Below, piece by piece: positions 1 to 6,799 of a stretch of DNA of 8,856 bases (the first letter of the stretch is position 1; every line of letters begins with the position of its first letter). Under the pieces are notes generated by a model. That model made no database searches, was not told where the DNA came from, and saw only the letters and a program-made list of their open reading frames with translations. The stretch comes from Aliterella sp. RAGGC_92 (lineage in GTDB: Bacteria; Cyanobacteriota; Cyanobacteriia; Cyanobacteriales; Chroococcidiopsidaceae). The stretch spans positions 1 to 8,856 of the forward strand of contig JAPJOW010000185.1 in NCBI GenBank assembly GCA_030826005.1, read 5' to 3'. The translations under genes were made by a program, and so were the position numbers.

Positions 1-772
1 CAACAGATATTGTGGAGTAGTAAATAGTCCAAAAATTATTGTCAGCAGAGTTACCTATATAAACTTCTACATCTTGAACTGAAGCTTTTTGAGTTTCAAC
101 GTAGTTATTCTGTAAAGTTACAGCCGAACTACCCATTACTTTAGCAACTTTTGAATTTCCACAGCATAAATGTCTATTGTCTAACACGCGCTCAATAGCC
201 ATATTGTTTTTTTGTAGGATTAAAGGCAACTTCAAACCAAAAGCTGGGTCTAGATTTATATCGATAAACATTTGGGAAATTGCTGCATTTACTCTCTGTT
301 GGGATTGTTCGTTAATCGCAGTATTATTTATTACTTGTGCCGCAGTGAAATCAGGTTCTTCTAATACTAATAATCCCCCTGGTTTTAGCAGCTTTACCAA
401 CTTTTCAACTACATTTACAGATTCAACAATATGAATTAGTACATATCGAGCATGAATTAAATCGAAGGAATTATTTTCTAACTCAACATCAAGTATATTT
501 CCAGCAATTTTAGTAATTTGTGGCGCTGAAATTGGCTTAATATATTCGATGTTTTTATCAACACCTACAACTTGACCGTTACTACCAACTAAATTGCCGA
601 GCCATGCAAGAATAGAACCCGCACCAGGGCCAAGTTCCAAACACTTCCATCCTAATGCAACACCCAAACCTTGAATTATTTGCTTAGTTTGGTCGTCAAA
701 AGCATCCTCAATCAGTTTTAGCCGCGCCAACTCTGCTTGTTGCTCGGTAGAGGCAAAAACGTACTCATCCAT
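1..772 (-). CDS. Class I SAM-dependent methyltransferase (3' end outside window)
   Basis: The minus strand is open from 772 to the left edge, about 257 codons without a stop. The protein starts MDEYVFASTEQQ. A Rossmann-type methyltransferase core is visible: glycine-rich SAM motif I at about residues 46-53 (ELGPGAGS), an acidic ribose-contact region VVGVD at about 68-72, a DLIHARYVLIHI segment at about 104-115, and a post-motif LLKPGGLLVLEEPD at about 128-141. This pattern is typical of UbiE/COQ5-like small-molecule methyltransferases, but the substrate cannot be read from sequence. The last visible residues (FWTIYYSTISV) suggest that little of the protein is missing. An in-frame ATG at 799 would add nine residues encoded partly by a HIP1 octamer. 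No Shine-Dalgarno sequence supports either start, and 772 is chosen because its N-terminus looks family-like. The gene diverges from purL. Fold is confident; function beyond methyl transfer is unknown. Confidence 0.85.
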   Translation of the reverse strand, partial: MDEYVFASTEQQAELARLKLIEDAFDDQTKQIIQGLGVALGWKCLELGPGAGSILAWLGNLVGSNGQVVGVDKNIEYIKPISAPQITKIAGNILDVELENNSFDLIHARYVLIHIVESVNVVEKLVKLLKPGGLLVLEEPDFTAAQVINNTAINEQSQQRVNAAISQMFIDINLDPAFGLKLPLILQKNNMAIERVLDNRHLCCGNSKVAKVMGSSAVTLQNNYVETQKASVQDVEVYIGNSADNNFWTIYYSTISV

Positions 773-876
773 ACATTTATTGCGATCGCATTTTTGCATT
801 ATTCATTGTACAAGTTTCAATAAAACCAACAAATATAGCTAAAATTAACCCTGTGCCGTCTTTGCCCTTATCTCCT
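773..876. other. Divergent intergenic region, methyltransferase / purL
   Basis: About 100 bases separate the two divergent starts, so both promoters should lie here or inside the methyltransferase coding end. It holds a HIP1 octamer at 782-789. A possible purL -10 box, TAAAAT at 840-845, has no convincing -35 partner. If that box were used, transcription would begin near 851 and leave the GTG at 853 without a leader, favouring the ATG at 877 as the purL start. This is weak inference. Confidence 0.3.
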
Positions 877-3186
877 ATGCCTTTTACCCCCGAAGAAATT
901 GCCAGCGAAGGTTTAAAGCCTGAAGAATATACAGAAATAGTCAATCGACTAGGGCGCGAACCCAATAAAGCAGAACTCGGAATGTTTGGGGTAATGTGGT
1001 CGGAACACTGCTGTTACAAAAACTCTCGCCCTTTACTCAAACAATTTCCCACTACTGGAAAACGCATACTTGTAGGCCCTGGGGAAAATGCGGGTGTAGT
1101 AGACTTAGGCGACGGAGTCCAACTAGCTTTTAAAATTGAATCCCACAACCATCCCTCAGCGATAGAACCATTCCAAGGCGCAGCTACAGGCGTAGGCGGC
1201 ATTCTTAGAGATATATTCACAATGGGGGCGCGTCCCATTGCCTTGCTAAACTCTCTGCGTTTTGGCTCTTTAGACGATGCCAGAACCCGCCGATTGTTTA
1301 ATGGGGTAGTTTCAGGTATTTCTCACTATGGCAATAGTGTAGGCGTTCCCACTGTCGGCGGTGAAGTTTATTTTGATGGGGCATATTCTGGCAACCCATT
1401 GGTGAACGTTATGGCGTTAGGCTTAATGGAAACTCCCGAAATTGTTAAGTCTGGCGCGGCGGGAATCGGAAACCCAGTTTTATATGTTGGTTCGACTACC
1501 GGACGGGATGGTATGGGCGGGGCAAGTTTTGCCAGCGCGGAACTAAGTGAAGAATCGGAAAAAGACCGCCCCGCCGTGCAAGTAGGCGACCCTTTTTTAG
1601 AAAAGTCTTTAATTGAAGCGTGTTTAGAAGCGTTTAAAACTGGCGCAGTCGTAGCAGCGCAAGATATGGGCGCGGCGGGGATTACTTGTTCTACTTCAGA
1701 AATGGCGGCAAAAGGTGGAGTGGGGATTGAATTAGATTTAGACCTGATTCCCGTGCGCGAAAGTGGGATGATTCCCTACGAATACTTGCTATCAGAATCT
1801 CAAGAGCGGATGCTATTTGTGGCGCATAAAGGGCGCGAACAAGAACTTATTGAGATATTCCATCGGTGGGGATTGCAAGCCGTAGTCGCGGGGACAGTAA
1901 TCGCCGAGCCAGTTGTCAAAATTTTATTTAAAGGTGAAGTCGCAGCCCTTATACCTGCCGCCGCTTTAGCAGAAAATACACCGCTTTATCATCACAAACT
2001 GTTAAAACAACCGCCAGAATACGCGCGTAAAGCTGCCGAATGGACAAGCAAAACCTTAACGGATTGCACTTTAGAGGGCATTGAAATAAAAGGTAATTTC
2101 CACTCTTGGCAAGATATATTATTAACGCTCCTCGATACCCCAAATATTGCCTCTAAGCGCTGGATTTACCGCCAGTACGACCACCAAGTACAAAATAATA
2201 CGGTGTTGTTGCCTGGAAGCGCAGATGCGGCAGTCATTCGCTTGCGATCGCATAATAAAGGAGTTGCTGCTACTGTTGATTGCAATCCTCGCTATATATA
2301 TGTAGACCCTTACGAAGGGGCAAAAGCTGTAGTTGCCGAAGCCGCCCGAAATCTCAGTTGTGTGGGCGCAGAACCTATTGCTGTAACTGATAATTTAAAC
2401 TTTGGTAGCCCCGAAAAACCAATTGGCTACTGGCAATTATCTGAAGCTTGTAAAGGACTCGCCGAAGCTTGTAGAGAATTAGCAACGCCCGTTACTGGCG
2501 GTAATGTCTCTCTTTATAATGAAACTCTGGATGCGGATGGCACGCCTCAGCCTATTTATCCAACTCCCGTTGTGGGAATGGTAGGTTTAATTGCCGATTT
2601 AACTCATATTTGCGGACAAGGTTGGCAAAATGCAGGCGATTTAATTTATTTATTAGGATGCGATGACAGTTTAACTTTGGGTTGTTCGGAATATTTAGCC
2701 ACACTACACGGACTGGTAGCGGGAAAGCCACCCCAGGTAAATTTTGACTTAGAGCGCCAAGTACAGGCTGCTTGTCGTGCAGGAATTAGTAATAGTTGGG
2801 TGCGCTCGGCTCACGATTGCGCGGAAGGAGGAATTGCTGTTGCTCTTGCTGAATCTTGCCTTGCGGGAAACTTAGGAGCGCAAGTTTACGTCTTGTCAAA
2901 TTCTACCTATCGCACCGATGAATTGCTTTTTGGAGAAGCCACTGGACGCATTTTAGTTTCTGTCTCTCCCGCTCAGTCTGAGGCTTGGGAAGCTTATTTA
3001 CAACCGCAACTAGGAAATAATTGGCAAAAAATTGGTGTGGTTGGTAATAATGATTTTTTACGGATTTTTACGACGAGCGATTACGCACAGCGTAGCGCTA
3101 AAAGCGATCGCCCTTTAATTGAAGTTACTATCGAGTCAATGGGCAAAGCTTTCTACAATGCCGTAGAACGCCGCCTAAATACTTAA
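877..3186 (+). CDS. purL: Phosphoribosylformylglycinamidine synthase subunit PurL
   Basis: PurL uses ATP and ammonia from PurQ to convert FGAR to FGAM, step four of purine synthesis, in the cytosol. The product is 769 residues from this ATG. That matches the small PurL that works with PurS and PurQ, and no glutaminase domain is fused. Family motifs occur in order: PNKAELGMFGVMWSEHCCYK (about residues 29-48, with the catalytic His in SEHC), ESHNHPSAIEPFQGAATG (88-105), RDIFTMGARP (111-120), DMGAAGITCSTSEMA in the centre, GGNVSLYNE, and SAHDCAEGGIAVALAE near the C-terminus. These form the two AIRS-like halves. A GTG at 853 would add eight residues (MPSLPLSP). Neither start has a clear ribosome binding site, and the ATG is preferred. 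Near the C-terminus is an apparent in-frame insertion, listed separately. purF follows after 167 bases, an adjacency I recall as common in cyanobacteria. Confidence 0.97.
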   Translation: MPFTPEEIASEGLKPEEYTEIVNRLGREPNKAELGMFGVMWSEHCCYKNSRPLLKQFPTTGKRILVGPGENAGVVDLGDGVQLAFKIESHNHPSAIEPFQGAATGVGGILRDIFTMGARPIALLNSLRFGSLDDARTRRLFNGVVSGISHYGNSVGVPTVGGEVYFDGAYSGNPLVNVMALGLMETPEIVKSGAAGIGNPVLYVGSTTGRDGMGGASFASAELSEESEKDRPAVQVGDPFLEKSLIEACLEAFKTGAVVAAQDMGAAGITCSTSEMAAKGGVGIELDLDLIPVRESGMIPYEYLLSESQERMLFVAHKGREQELIEIFHRWGLQAVVAGTVIAEPVVKILFKGEVAALIPAAALAENTPLYHHKLLKQPPEYARKAAEWTSKTLTDCTLEGIEIKGNFHSWQDILLTLLDTPNIASKRWIYRQYDHQVQNNTVLLPGSADAAVIRLRSHNKGVAATVDCNPRYIYVDPYEGAKAVVAEAARNLSCVGAEPIAVTDNLNFGSPEKPIGYWQLSEACKGLAEACRELATPVTGGNVSLYNETLDADGTPQPIYPTPVVGMVGLIADLTHICGQGWQNAGDLIYLLGCDDSLTLGCSEYLATLHGLVAGKPPQVNFDLERQVQAACRAGISNSWVRSAHDCAEGGIAVALAESCLAGNLGAQVYVLSNSTYRTDELLFGEATGRILVSVSPAQSEAWEAYLQPQLGNNWQKIGVVGNNDFLRIFTTSDYAQRSAKSDRPLIEVTIESMGKAFYNAVERRLNT
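3076..3108 (+). repeat. Short repeat-like in-frame insertion inside purL
   Basis: AGCGAT occurs at 3076-3081 and again at 3103-3108, a period of 27 bases (nine codons). The bases between carry the palindrome AGCGCT and run into a HIP1 octamer at 3104-3111. The encoded SDYAQRSAKSD is rich in Ser, Arg and Lys. It interrupts what I recall in homologues as a direct run from the last strand into the PLIEV/SIE segment. This looks like a small interspersed cyanobacterial repeat tolerated in frame, flanked by a short target duplication. The comparison with homologues is from memory. Confidence 0.4.
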
Positions 3187-3336
3187 ATCGATTTTGTTAT
3201 CAATGAGCATAATTACGTTAATCTTGTAAGTAGAGCTTGTTAACGTTTTATTAAGCCTAGTTAAAAATTATAAAATAATTTTTTTAAACAAATAAGCGAT
3301 CGCCATATTTTATCCCGCACAACTTGCACACCTTTC
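3187..3336 (+). other. purL-purF intergenic region with two inverted repeats
   Basis: ACGTTAA (3215-3221) and TTAACGT (3240-3246) form a 7-bp stem with an 18-base loop, followed by TTTATT. This could be a weak purL terminator. Further on, AAAAATTAT (3263-3271) and ATAATTTTT (3275-3283) pair across an AAA loop, but the stem has only A-T pairs and would be weak. A HIP1 octamer lies at 3296-3303. No purine riboswitch core was recognised. Whether purF has its own promoter or is read through from purL cannot be decided here. Confidence 0.35.
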
Positions 3337-3341
3337 AGGAG
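3337..3341 (+). promoter_or_regulatory. Ribosome binding site of purF
   Basis: AGGAG sits 12 bases before the ATG at 3354. The spacing is rather long, but it is the best Shine-Dalgarno match here. It supports this start over the internal in-frame ATG at 3405, which would also leave a propeptide before the catalytic Cys. Confidence 0.55.
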
Positions 3342-3353
3342 TAAAGCCAAAGC

Positions 3354-4850
3354 ATGAACGCCAACTATCCCCCTGTAGAAAATATCAACTTTGATGAGCT
3401 AAATATGCCCGAACAATCAGACCATTCTGCGGATAAGCCAGAGGAAGCTTGTGGTGTATTTGGTGTCTTTGCACCAGGGGAAGATGTTGCCAAGCTTACT
3501 TACTTTGGTTTGTATGCGTTGCAGCATCGGGGTCAAGAATCGGCGGGAATTGCTACTTTTGACGGCGATGAAGTTCACCTGCATAAAGAAATGGGGCTAG
3601 TTTCCCAAGTTTTTAATGAAACAATTTTAAATAAGTTGCCGGGTAACTTAGCAGTAGGTCATACACGCTACTCAACGACGGGTTCTAGCCGGGTTGTCAA
3701 TGCTCAACCCGCAGTTTTACAAACTAAACGCGGTGCGTTAGCGCTAACACATAATGGCAATTTAGTCAATACCCCAGCATTACGCGAGGAATTATTGCAA
3801 AATAAGCATAATTTACTGACAACTACAGACTCGGAAGTAATAGCCTTTGCGATCGCCGAAGAAATTGATGCGGGTAAAGAATGGTTAGATGGGGCAATTA
3901 GTGCCTTTCAACGCTGCCAAGGCGCTTTTAGCTTAGTTATTGGTACACCTGTAGGCATCATGGGGGTACGCGATCCTAACGGTATTCGTCCTTTAGTAAT
4001 TGGCACTTTAGACACCGCCGAGGAACGTTATGTTTTAGCTTCAGAAACTTGCGGTTTAGACATTATTGGCGCTACTTACCTGCGCGATGTAGAGCCAGGA
4101 GAATTAGTTTGGATTACGGAAGAAGGATTAGCTTCTTTCCATTGGGCGCAACAGCCACAACGAAAGCTGTGCATATTTGAAATGATTTATTTTGCCAGAC
4201 CCGATAGCATTATGAATAGTGAAAGCTTGTACAGCTATCGGATGCGAATCGGGCGACAACTTGCTAAAGAATCCTTGGTAGATGCGGATATTGTAATTGG
4301 TGTACCCGATTCGGGTATCCCCGCAGCGATTGGTTTTTCTCAAGAATCGGGCATTACTTACGCCGAAGGATTAATTAAAAATCGTTATGTAGGTAGAACA
4401 TTTATTCAACCTACGCAGACAATGCGCGAGTCTGGTATCCGCATGAAACTTAACCCCCTTAAAGATGTACTAGCGGGTAAGCGAGTAATTATTGTTGATG
4501 ATTCCATCGTGCGAGGAACTACCAGTCGCAAATTAGTAAAAGCTCTCCGCGATGCTGGCGCAACAGAAGTACATATGCGCGTATCTTCGCCGCCCGTAAC
4601 TCATCCTTGCTTCTACGGAATTGATACAGATAGCCAAGATCAACTAATTGCGGCAACTAAATCTGTAGAGGAAATAGCTAAGTTGTTAGAGGTGGATTCT
4701 TTAGCATATCTAAGTCAAGAAGGTATGCTGCAAACAACCCAAGAAGATCCGGCTAATTTTTGTTCGGCTTGTTTTAATGGCAATTATCCAATCGCAATTC
4801 CCGAAACTGTTAAGCGCTCCAAGTTAATGCTAGAGCCAACAAAGGTTTAA
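3354..4850 (+). CDS. purF: Amidophosphoribosyltransferase PurF
   Basis: PurF makes 5-phosphoribosylamine from PRPP and glutamine, the committed and feedback-controlled step of purine synthesis. The N-terminal Ntn-hydrolase glutaminase begins at EEACGVFG, with the catalytic nucleophile Cys33. Residues 1-32 are a propeptide expected to be cleaved off. HTRYSTTG (103-110) and THNGNLVNT (132-140) are glutaminase motifs. The PRPP-binding loop of the type I phosphoribosyltransferase domain is VIIVDDSIVRGTT (378-390). Cys273, Cys419, Cys470 and Cys473 (the last two as CSAC) match the four ligands of the [4Fe-4S] cluster in Bacillus-type PurF, so this is the oxygen-sensitive, metal-cluster class. The 498-residue length is normal. 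The gene follows purL on the same strand, and its stop codon overlaps the stop of the opposing small gene. Confidence 0.98.
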   Translation: MNANYPPVENINFDELNMPEQSDHSADKPEEACGVFGVFAPGEDVAKLTYFGLYALQHRGQESAGIATFDGDEVHLHKEMGLVSQVFNETILNKLPGNLAVGHTRYSTTGSSRVVNAQPAVLQTKRGALALTHNGNLVNTPALREELLQNKHNLLTTTDSEVIAFAIAEEIDAGKEWLDGAISAFQRCQGAFSLVIGTPVGIMGVRDPNGIRPLVIGTLDTAEERYVLASETCGLDIIGATYLRDVEPGELVWITEEGLASFHWAQQPQRKLCIFEMIYFARPDSIMNSESLYSYRMRIGRQLAKESLVDADIVIGVPDSGIPAAIGFSQESGITYAEGLIKNRYVGRTFIQPTQTMRESGIRMKLNPLKDVLAGKRVIIVDDSIVRGTTSRKLVKALRDAGATEVHMRVSSPPVTHPCFYGIDTDSQDQLIAATKSVEEIAKLLEVDSLAYLSQEGMLQTTQEDPANFCSACFNGNYPIAIPETVKRSKLMLEPTKV

Positions 4851-5071
4851 GGTGAGTTATCCTGAGACTCTGAACTATTACAAAAAAGTTTAGTAAACTC
4901 AGGATAATTCTCTAAGTCTTGCAAAGATTCCATTGCTGGCATTTCAATCCAAGTTGCTTCAGCGTGGAGTTTATCTACATACGCATAAAAAGCTTCTTGC
5001 TCATCTCGATGCGCCATAACGTAATCGTACAAGTCTTTTTGGCTCATTGATTGAAAATTAGGCTTATTCAT
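4847..5071 (-). CDS. Small acidic DUF6887-like protein
   Basis: The product is 74 residues, starting MNKPNFQSMSQKDLYDYV, with a conserved-looking core HRDEQEAFYAYVDKLH, then EATWIEMPAMESLQDLENYP. I recall this pattern from the small cyanobacterial proteins filed as DUF6887, which sit directly after a DUF6888 gene; the family name is from memory. The function is unknown, and there is no signal peptide or membrane segment. The ATG at 5071 overlaps the TGA of the upstream gene as ATGA, implying translational coupling. A TTG at 5086 would add five residues (MDLHK) but would read into the neighbour, so it is rejected. The stop codon interlocks with that of purF (4847-4850). Confidence 0.75.
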   Translation of the reverse strand: MNKPNFQSMSQKDLYDYVMAHRDEQEAFYAYVDKLHAEATWIEMPAMESLQDLENYPEFTKLFCNSSESQDNSP

Positions 5072-5244
5072 CTTATGTAAATCCAATTACCGTTAGGATA
5101 TATTTCTATGATATTCTCCTCACCTGCAAAGAAAAAGATATTTCTAGTGCGCTCATCCATCCGCACAAGATTGATAGGCAAGTATAGCTTAGTAAACCAG
5201 CAGCACAACACATAGCACTGCGTTTTTTGCTCTGGTGTAGGGAT
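5068..5244 (-). CDS. Small DUF6888-like protein with ATC in place of the start codon
   Basis: An open frame of 58 codons reads IPTPEQKTQCYVLCCWFTKL, continues through LPINLVRMDERTRNIFFFAG, and ends EIYPNGNWIYIR. It resembles DUF6888, the usual upstream partner of DUF6887 in cyanobacteria; this assignment is from memory. An in-frame TAA at 5259-5257 leaves no upstream ATG, GTG or TTG. The first in-frame NTG is the GTG twelve codons in, which would remove the N-terminus. The family start MPTPEQ aligns with IPTPEQ, so ATC occupies the initiator position. It has an ideal AAGGAG eight bases upstream. Either ATC is used inefficiently, the gene has lost its start, or there is a sequencing error. The frame is intact otherwise, and its TGA overlaps the next ATG, which argues for recent or continuing function. 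Confidence 0.6.
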   Translation of the reverse strand: MPTPEQKTQCYVLCCWFTKLYLPINLVRMDERTRNIFFFAGEENIIEIYPNGNWIYIR

Positions 5245-5252
5245 AACTCCAA

Positions 5253-5258
5253 CTCCTT
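5253..5258 (-). promoter_or_regulatory. Ribosome binding site for the DUF6888-like gene
   Basis: AAGGAG on the minus strand lies eight bases before the ATC at 5244, the best Shine-Dalgarno sequence in the window. A second GGAG follows closely (5250-5247). Its position decides that translation of the small gene was meant to begin at the ATC codon. Confidence 0.6.
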
Positions 5259-5278
5259 AATATTGTTTGATTGCGAAA

Positions 5279-5284
5279 ATTATA
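5279..5284 (-). promoter_or_regulatory. Candidate -10 box for the small two-gene unit
   Basis: A perfect TATAAT on the minus strand would start transcription near 5272, about 28 bases before the ATC codon. No good -35 hexamer is seen 16-18 bases upstream. The spacer region contains the HIP1 octamer at 5294-5301. It is the only promoter-like site in the 119 bases between this unit and the next gene. Confidence 0.45.
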
Positions 5285-5363
5285 TTAACATAAGCGATCG
5301 CCCATATATCTACTATGCTTTAAAGAAGTTGATAAGCTTCAAACACTACTAATATTTCAGTCC

Positions 5364-5879
5364 TTAAAAATGTTTTGGTTTTGGCAAAGTACCTGTAAAC
5401 TCTCCACCTTCCCACCAAGAAAAATCGAGCCAGCGCTCATGTTCAGCGTCCCATAACAACTCACCAGCAATCATTAAAGTATTAATAAATTGGCTTGGAG
5501 AAACTGCCCAATGCTTTGCCATTAAATTCAAGTATTCGGCACTTGTAGCAGATAATGATGTCAATTCCTGCTCCCAATCTTCGTAGCTACAAGACAAAGA
5601 ATTTATAAATTTTTTGAAATATGGCTTATATTTCTCTATTGAATGCGGCTTTTTGAAATTAGTGAAACGGATACGGCTATTAAAAAAATCTAGTTTCAAA
5701 CCTGCATCATATCCCTGAGAATCCTTACCATTAATGTAATAGTAAAGACAAATTCCTTCCATGTTAAAAGTATGATGGGCATAGAAGGCTCTAGGCTTAA
5801 TAAAATCTACATCTTCAAAATCTGCGAAAACTTCTTCTACCGACATAAAAGTCCCAAATACTTGCCGCAAAAGTTTCAA
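5364..5879 (-). CDS. Hypothetical protein, family not recognised
   Basis: The product is up to 171 residues with no family I can name. It looks soluble, rich in aromatic residues and mixed in charge, with no signal peptide or convincing membrane helix. Visible features are SVEEVFADFEDVDFIKPRAF near the start, a Lys/Phe-rich middle (about 71-91), and a Trp-rich end (LLWDAEHERWLDFSWWEG). The start is uncertain. A TTG at 5879 has AAGG eight bases upstream, overlapping the stop of the chorismate lyase gene. The first ATG is at 5846 (160 residues), with only GGGA four bases before it. From the TTG the gap to the upstream gene is 10 bases, so co-transcription with chorismate lyase is likely. A shared function is not implied. 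Confidence 0.65.
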   Translation of the reverse strand: MKLLRQVFGTFMSVEEVFADFEDVDFIKPRAFYAHHTFNMEGICLYYYINGKDSQGYDAGLKLDFFNSRIRFTNFKKPHSIEKYKPYFKKFINSLSCSYEDWEQELTSLSATSAEYLNLMAKHWAVSPSQFINTLMIAGELLWDAEHERWLDFSWWEGGEFTGTLPKPKHF

Positions 5880-5889
5880 AACTTAAACC

Positions 5890-6501
5890 TTACTGTTCTA
5901 ACTGCATTGCACCCAAATACTTAGTTAAATAAGGCGAAAATACTTCATAGATCAACGTTAACGGCTGCCCGTGATGCCAAAATAAATAATGCCGTCCCCA
6001 GAATGGGCCTTTTTGTTCAAAAGCTGACTCTAACGCCGCACAATTGCCGTAATAAAGCCCTTGGACATCTCTATACAACTCCGTCCGCAGGCGAGTTAGA
6101 CTAGCCCAAATTGGCAAAGAGCGATTTTGTAAATACTCATCAACATGACTTGCTTCCCACCAAGAAGTCGCATAAGCTAAACGCTGTCCTGAAGCCGTCC
6201 GCAGCCAAACTTGTCTTCGTAGTCTTGGTTCGGGTACAGCTTGAATCAAATTCGGCGCATCATCCAAATCTGCCCCAACTAAAGACATATCAATTACATC
6301 TACTTCCGTAGGTTCTCCCGTCAGCAATTGTAAGTGTCGCGTCGGCGAACCATCCCCTAATAATAGTAATTGCCAAGCTGGGGCTAACTGAGTATGAGGT
6401 AAGCCTTGTTGCACTTGTGCCTCATTTCCCTGCCATAGGGGTATAAGTCTGTGCCACGTTGTCGGTAAGATTACGCTATTTGCCGGAGTAATTGCAGTCA
6501 A
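5890..6501 (-). CDS. Chorismate lyase, cyanobacterial type (DUF98 family)
   Basis: The 203-residue product looks like the cyanobacterial chorismate pyruvate-lyase family (DUF98). It would split chorismate into pyruvate and 4-hydroxybenzoate, the ring precursor of plastoquinone. I recall genetic work in Synechocystis assigning this step to a homologue. Features supporting the call are LQLLTGEPTEVDVIDM (about 57-72), the Arg-rich EPRLRRQVWLRT (91-102), LAYATSWW (108-115), a PIWASLTRLRTELYRD segment (130-145), and a C-terminal LIYEVFSPYL with Glu186. A conserved Arg and Glu form the product pocket in UbiC relatives. The start is unusual: TTG at 6501 is the only plausible early initiator, since a TAA lies just upstream and the first internal ATG would remove about 70 residues. 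No Shine-Dalgarno is visible. It lies downstream of the tRNA hairpin and upstream of the unrecognised gene. Confidence 0.85.
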   Translation of the reverse strand: MTAITPANSVILPTTWHRLIPLWQGNEAQVQQGLPHTQLAPAWQLLLLGDGSPTRHLQLLTGEPTEVDVIDMSLVGADLDDAPNLIQAVPEPRLRRQVWLRTASGQRLAYATSWWEASHVDEYLQNRSLPIWASLTRLRTELYRDVQGLYYGNCAALESAFEQKGPFWGRHYLFWHHGQPLTLIYEVFSPYLTKYLGAMQLEQ

Positions 6502-6556
6502 TTTTATTTACAAAACTTCATCACATATCTTAAATATAAACAATTTTCCAGATAAA

Positions 6557-6598
6557 AAGTAAAATTCCTGAGTAAATGAATACCCAGGATTTTTACTT
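6557..6598 (-). terminator. Long hairpin with T tail downstream of tRNA-Leu
   Basis: Arms 6557-6574 and 6581-6598 pair over 18 positions around a six-base loop. On the minus strand 17 positions pair, one of them G-U, with a single A-A mismatch. On the plus strand the same site is an A-C mismatch, so the minus transcript folds better. A run CTTTTTA follows in the minus direction. It starts seven bases after the tRNA and should end the tRNA transcript before the chorismate lyase gene. Confidence 0.65.
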
Positions 6599-6604
6599 AA
6601 TAAA

Positions 6605-6686
6605 TGCGGAAGGCGAGACTCGAACTCGCAAGGGCAAGCCCACACGCACCTCAAGCGTGCGCGTATACCAATTCCGCCACATCCGC
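6605..6686 (-). tRNA. tRNA-Leu (anticodon GAG)
   Basis: This is an 82-base class II tRNA. The acceptor 5' strand is GCGGATG (6686-6680) and the 3' strand is CTTCCGC plus discriminator A (6612-6605). The anticodon stem CACGC/GCGTG encloses loop TTGAGGT, giving anticodon GAG, which reads CUC and CUU leucine codons. A long variable arm (GGGC, TT loop, GCCC) is the class II mark. The T arm is GCGAG/CTCGC with loop TTCGAGT. CCA is not encoded, as is usual in cyanobacteria. U6 faces U67 in the acceptor stem, an unpaired position discussed under findings. No clear promoter was found upstream. An apparent 72-codon reading frame over this gene (6508-6726) is not a protein gene. Confidence 0.95.
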
Positions 6687-6799
6687 ACGGTTTGTAGGCA
6701 TAGACTAATGTAACACCTTTTGGCAAACAAAGAAAAAATAGTTATAAATTGCTGCTACTTAAGATGTTTAGAGCCGCAGTTAAAAATAAATATAATTAT

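Noticed and set aside
177..434. 85-codon plus-strand reading frame
   Set aside because: It lies opposite the methyltransferase gene, whose SAM-binding motifs are intact on the minus strand, so this is a chance antisense frame.
3187..3353. Purine-sensing riboswitch or strong terminator before purF
   Set aside because: No riboswitch core motif is visible. The two inverted repeats are either long-looped or made only of A-T pairs.
4847..5244. Toxin-antitoxin module
   Set aside because: Size and coupling fit, but neither protein shows a known toxin fold, nuclease motif or DNA-binding antitoxin motif.
6508..6726. 72-codon minus-strand reading frame
   Set aside because: It runs through the tRNA-Leu gene and its hairpin and shows no protein-like pattern.
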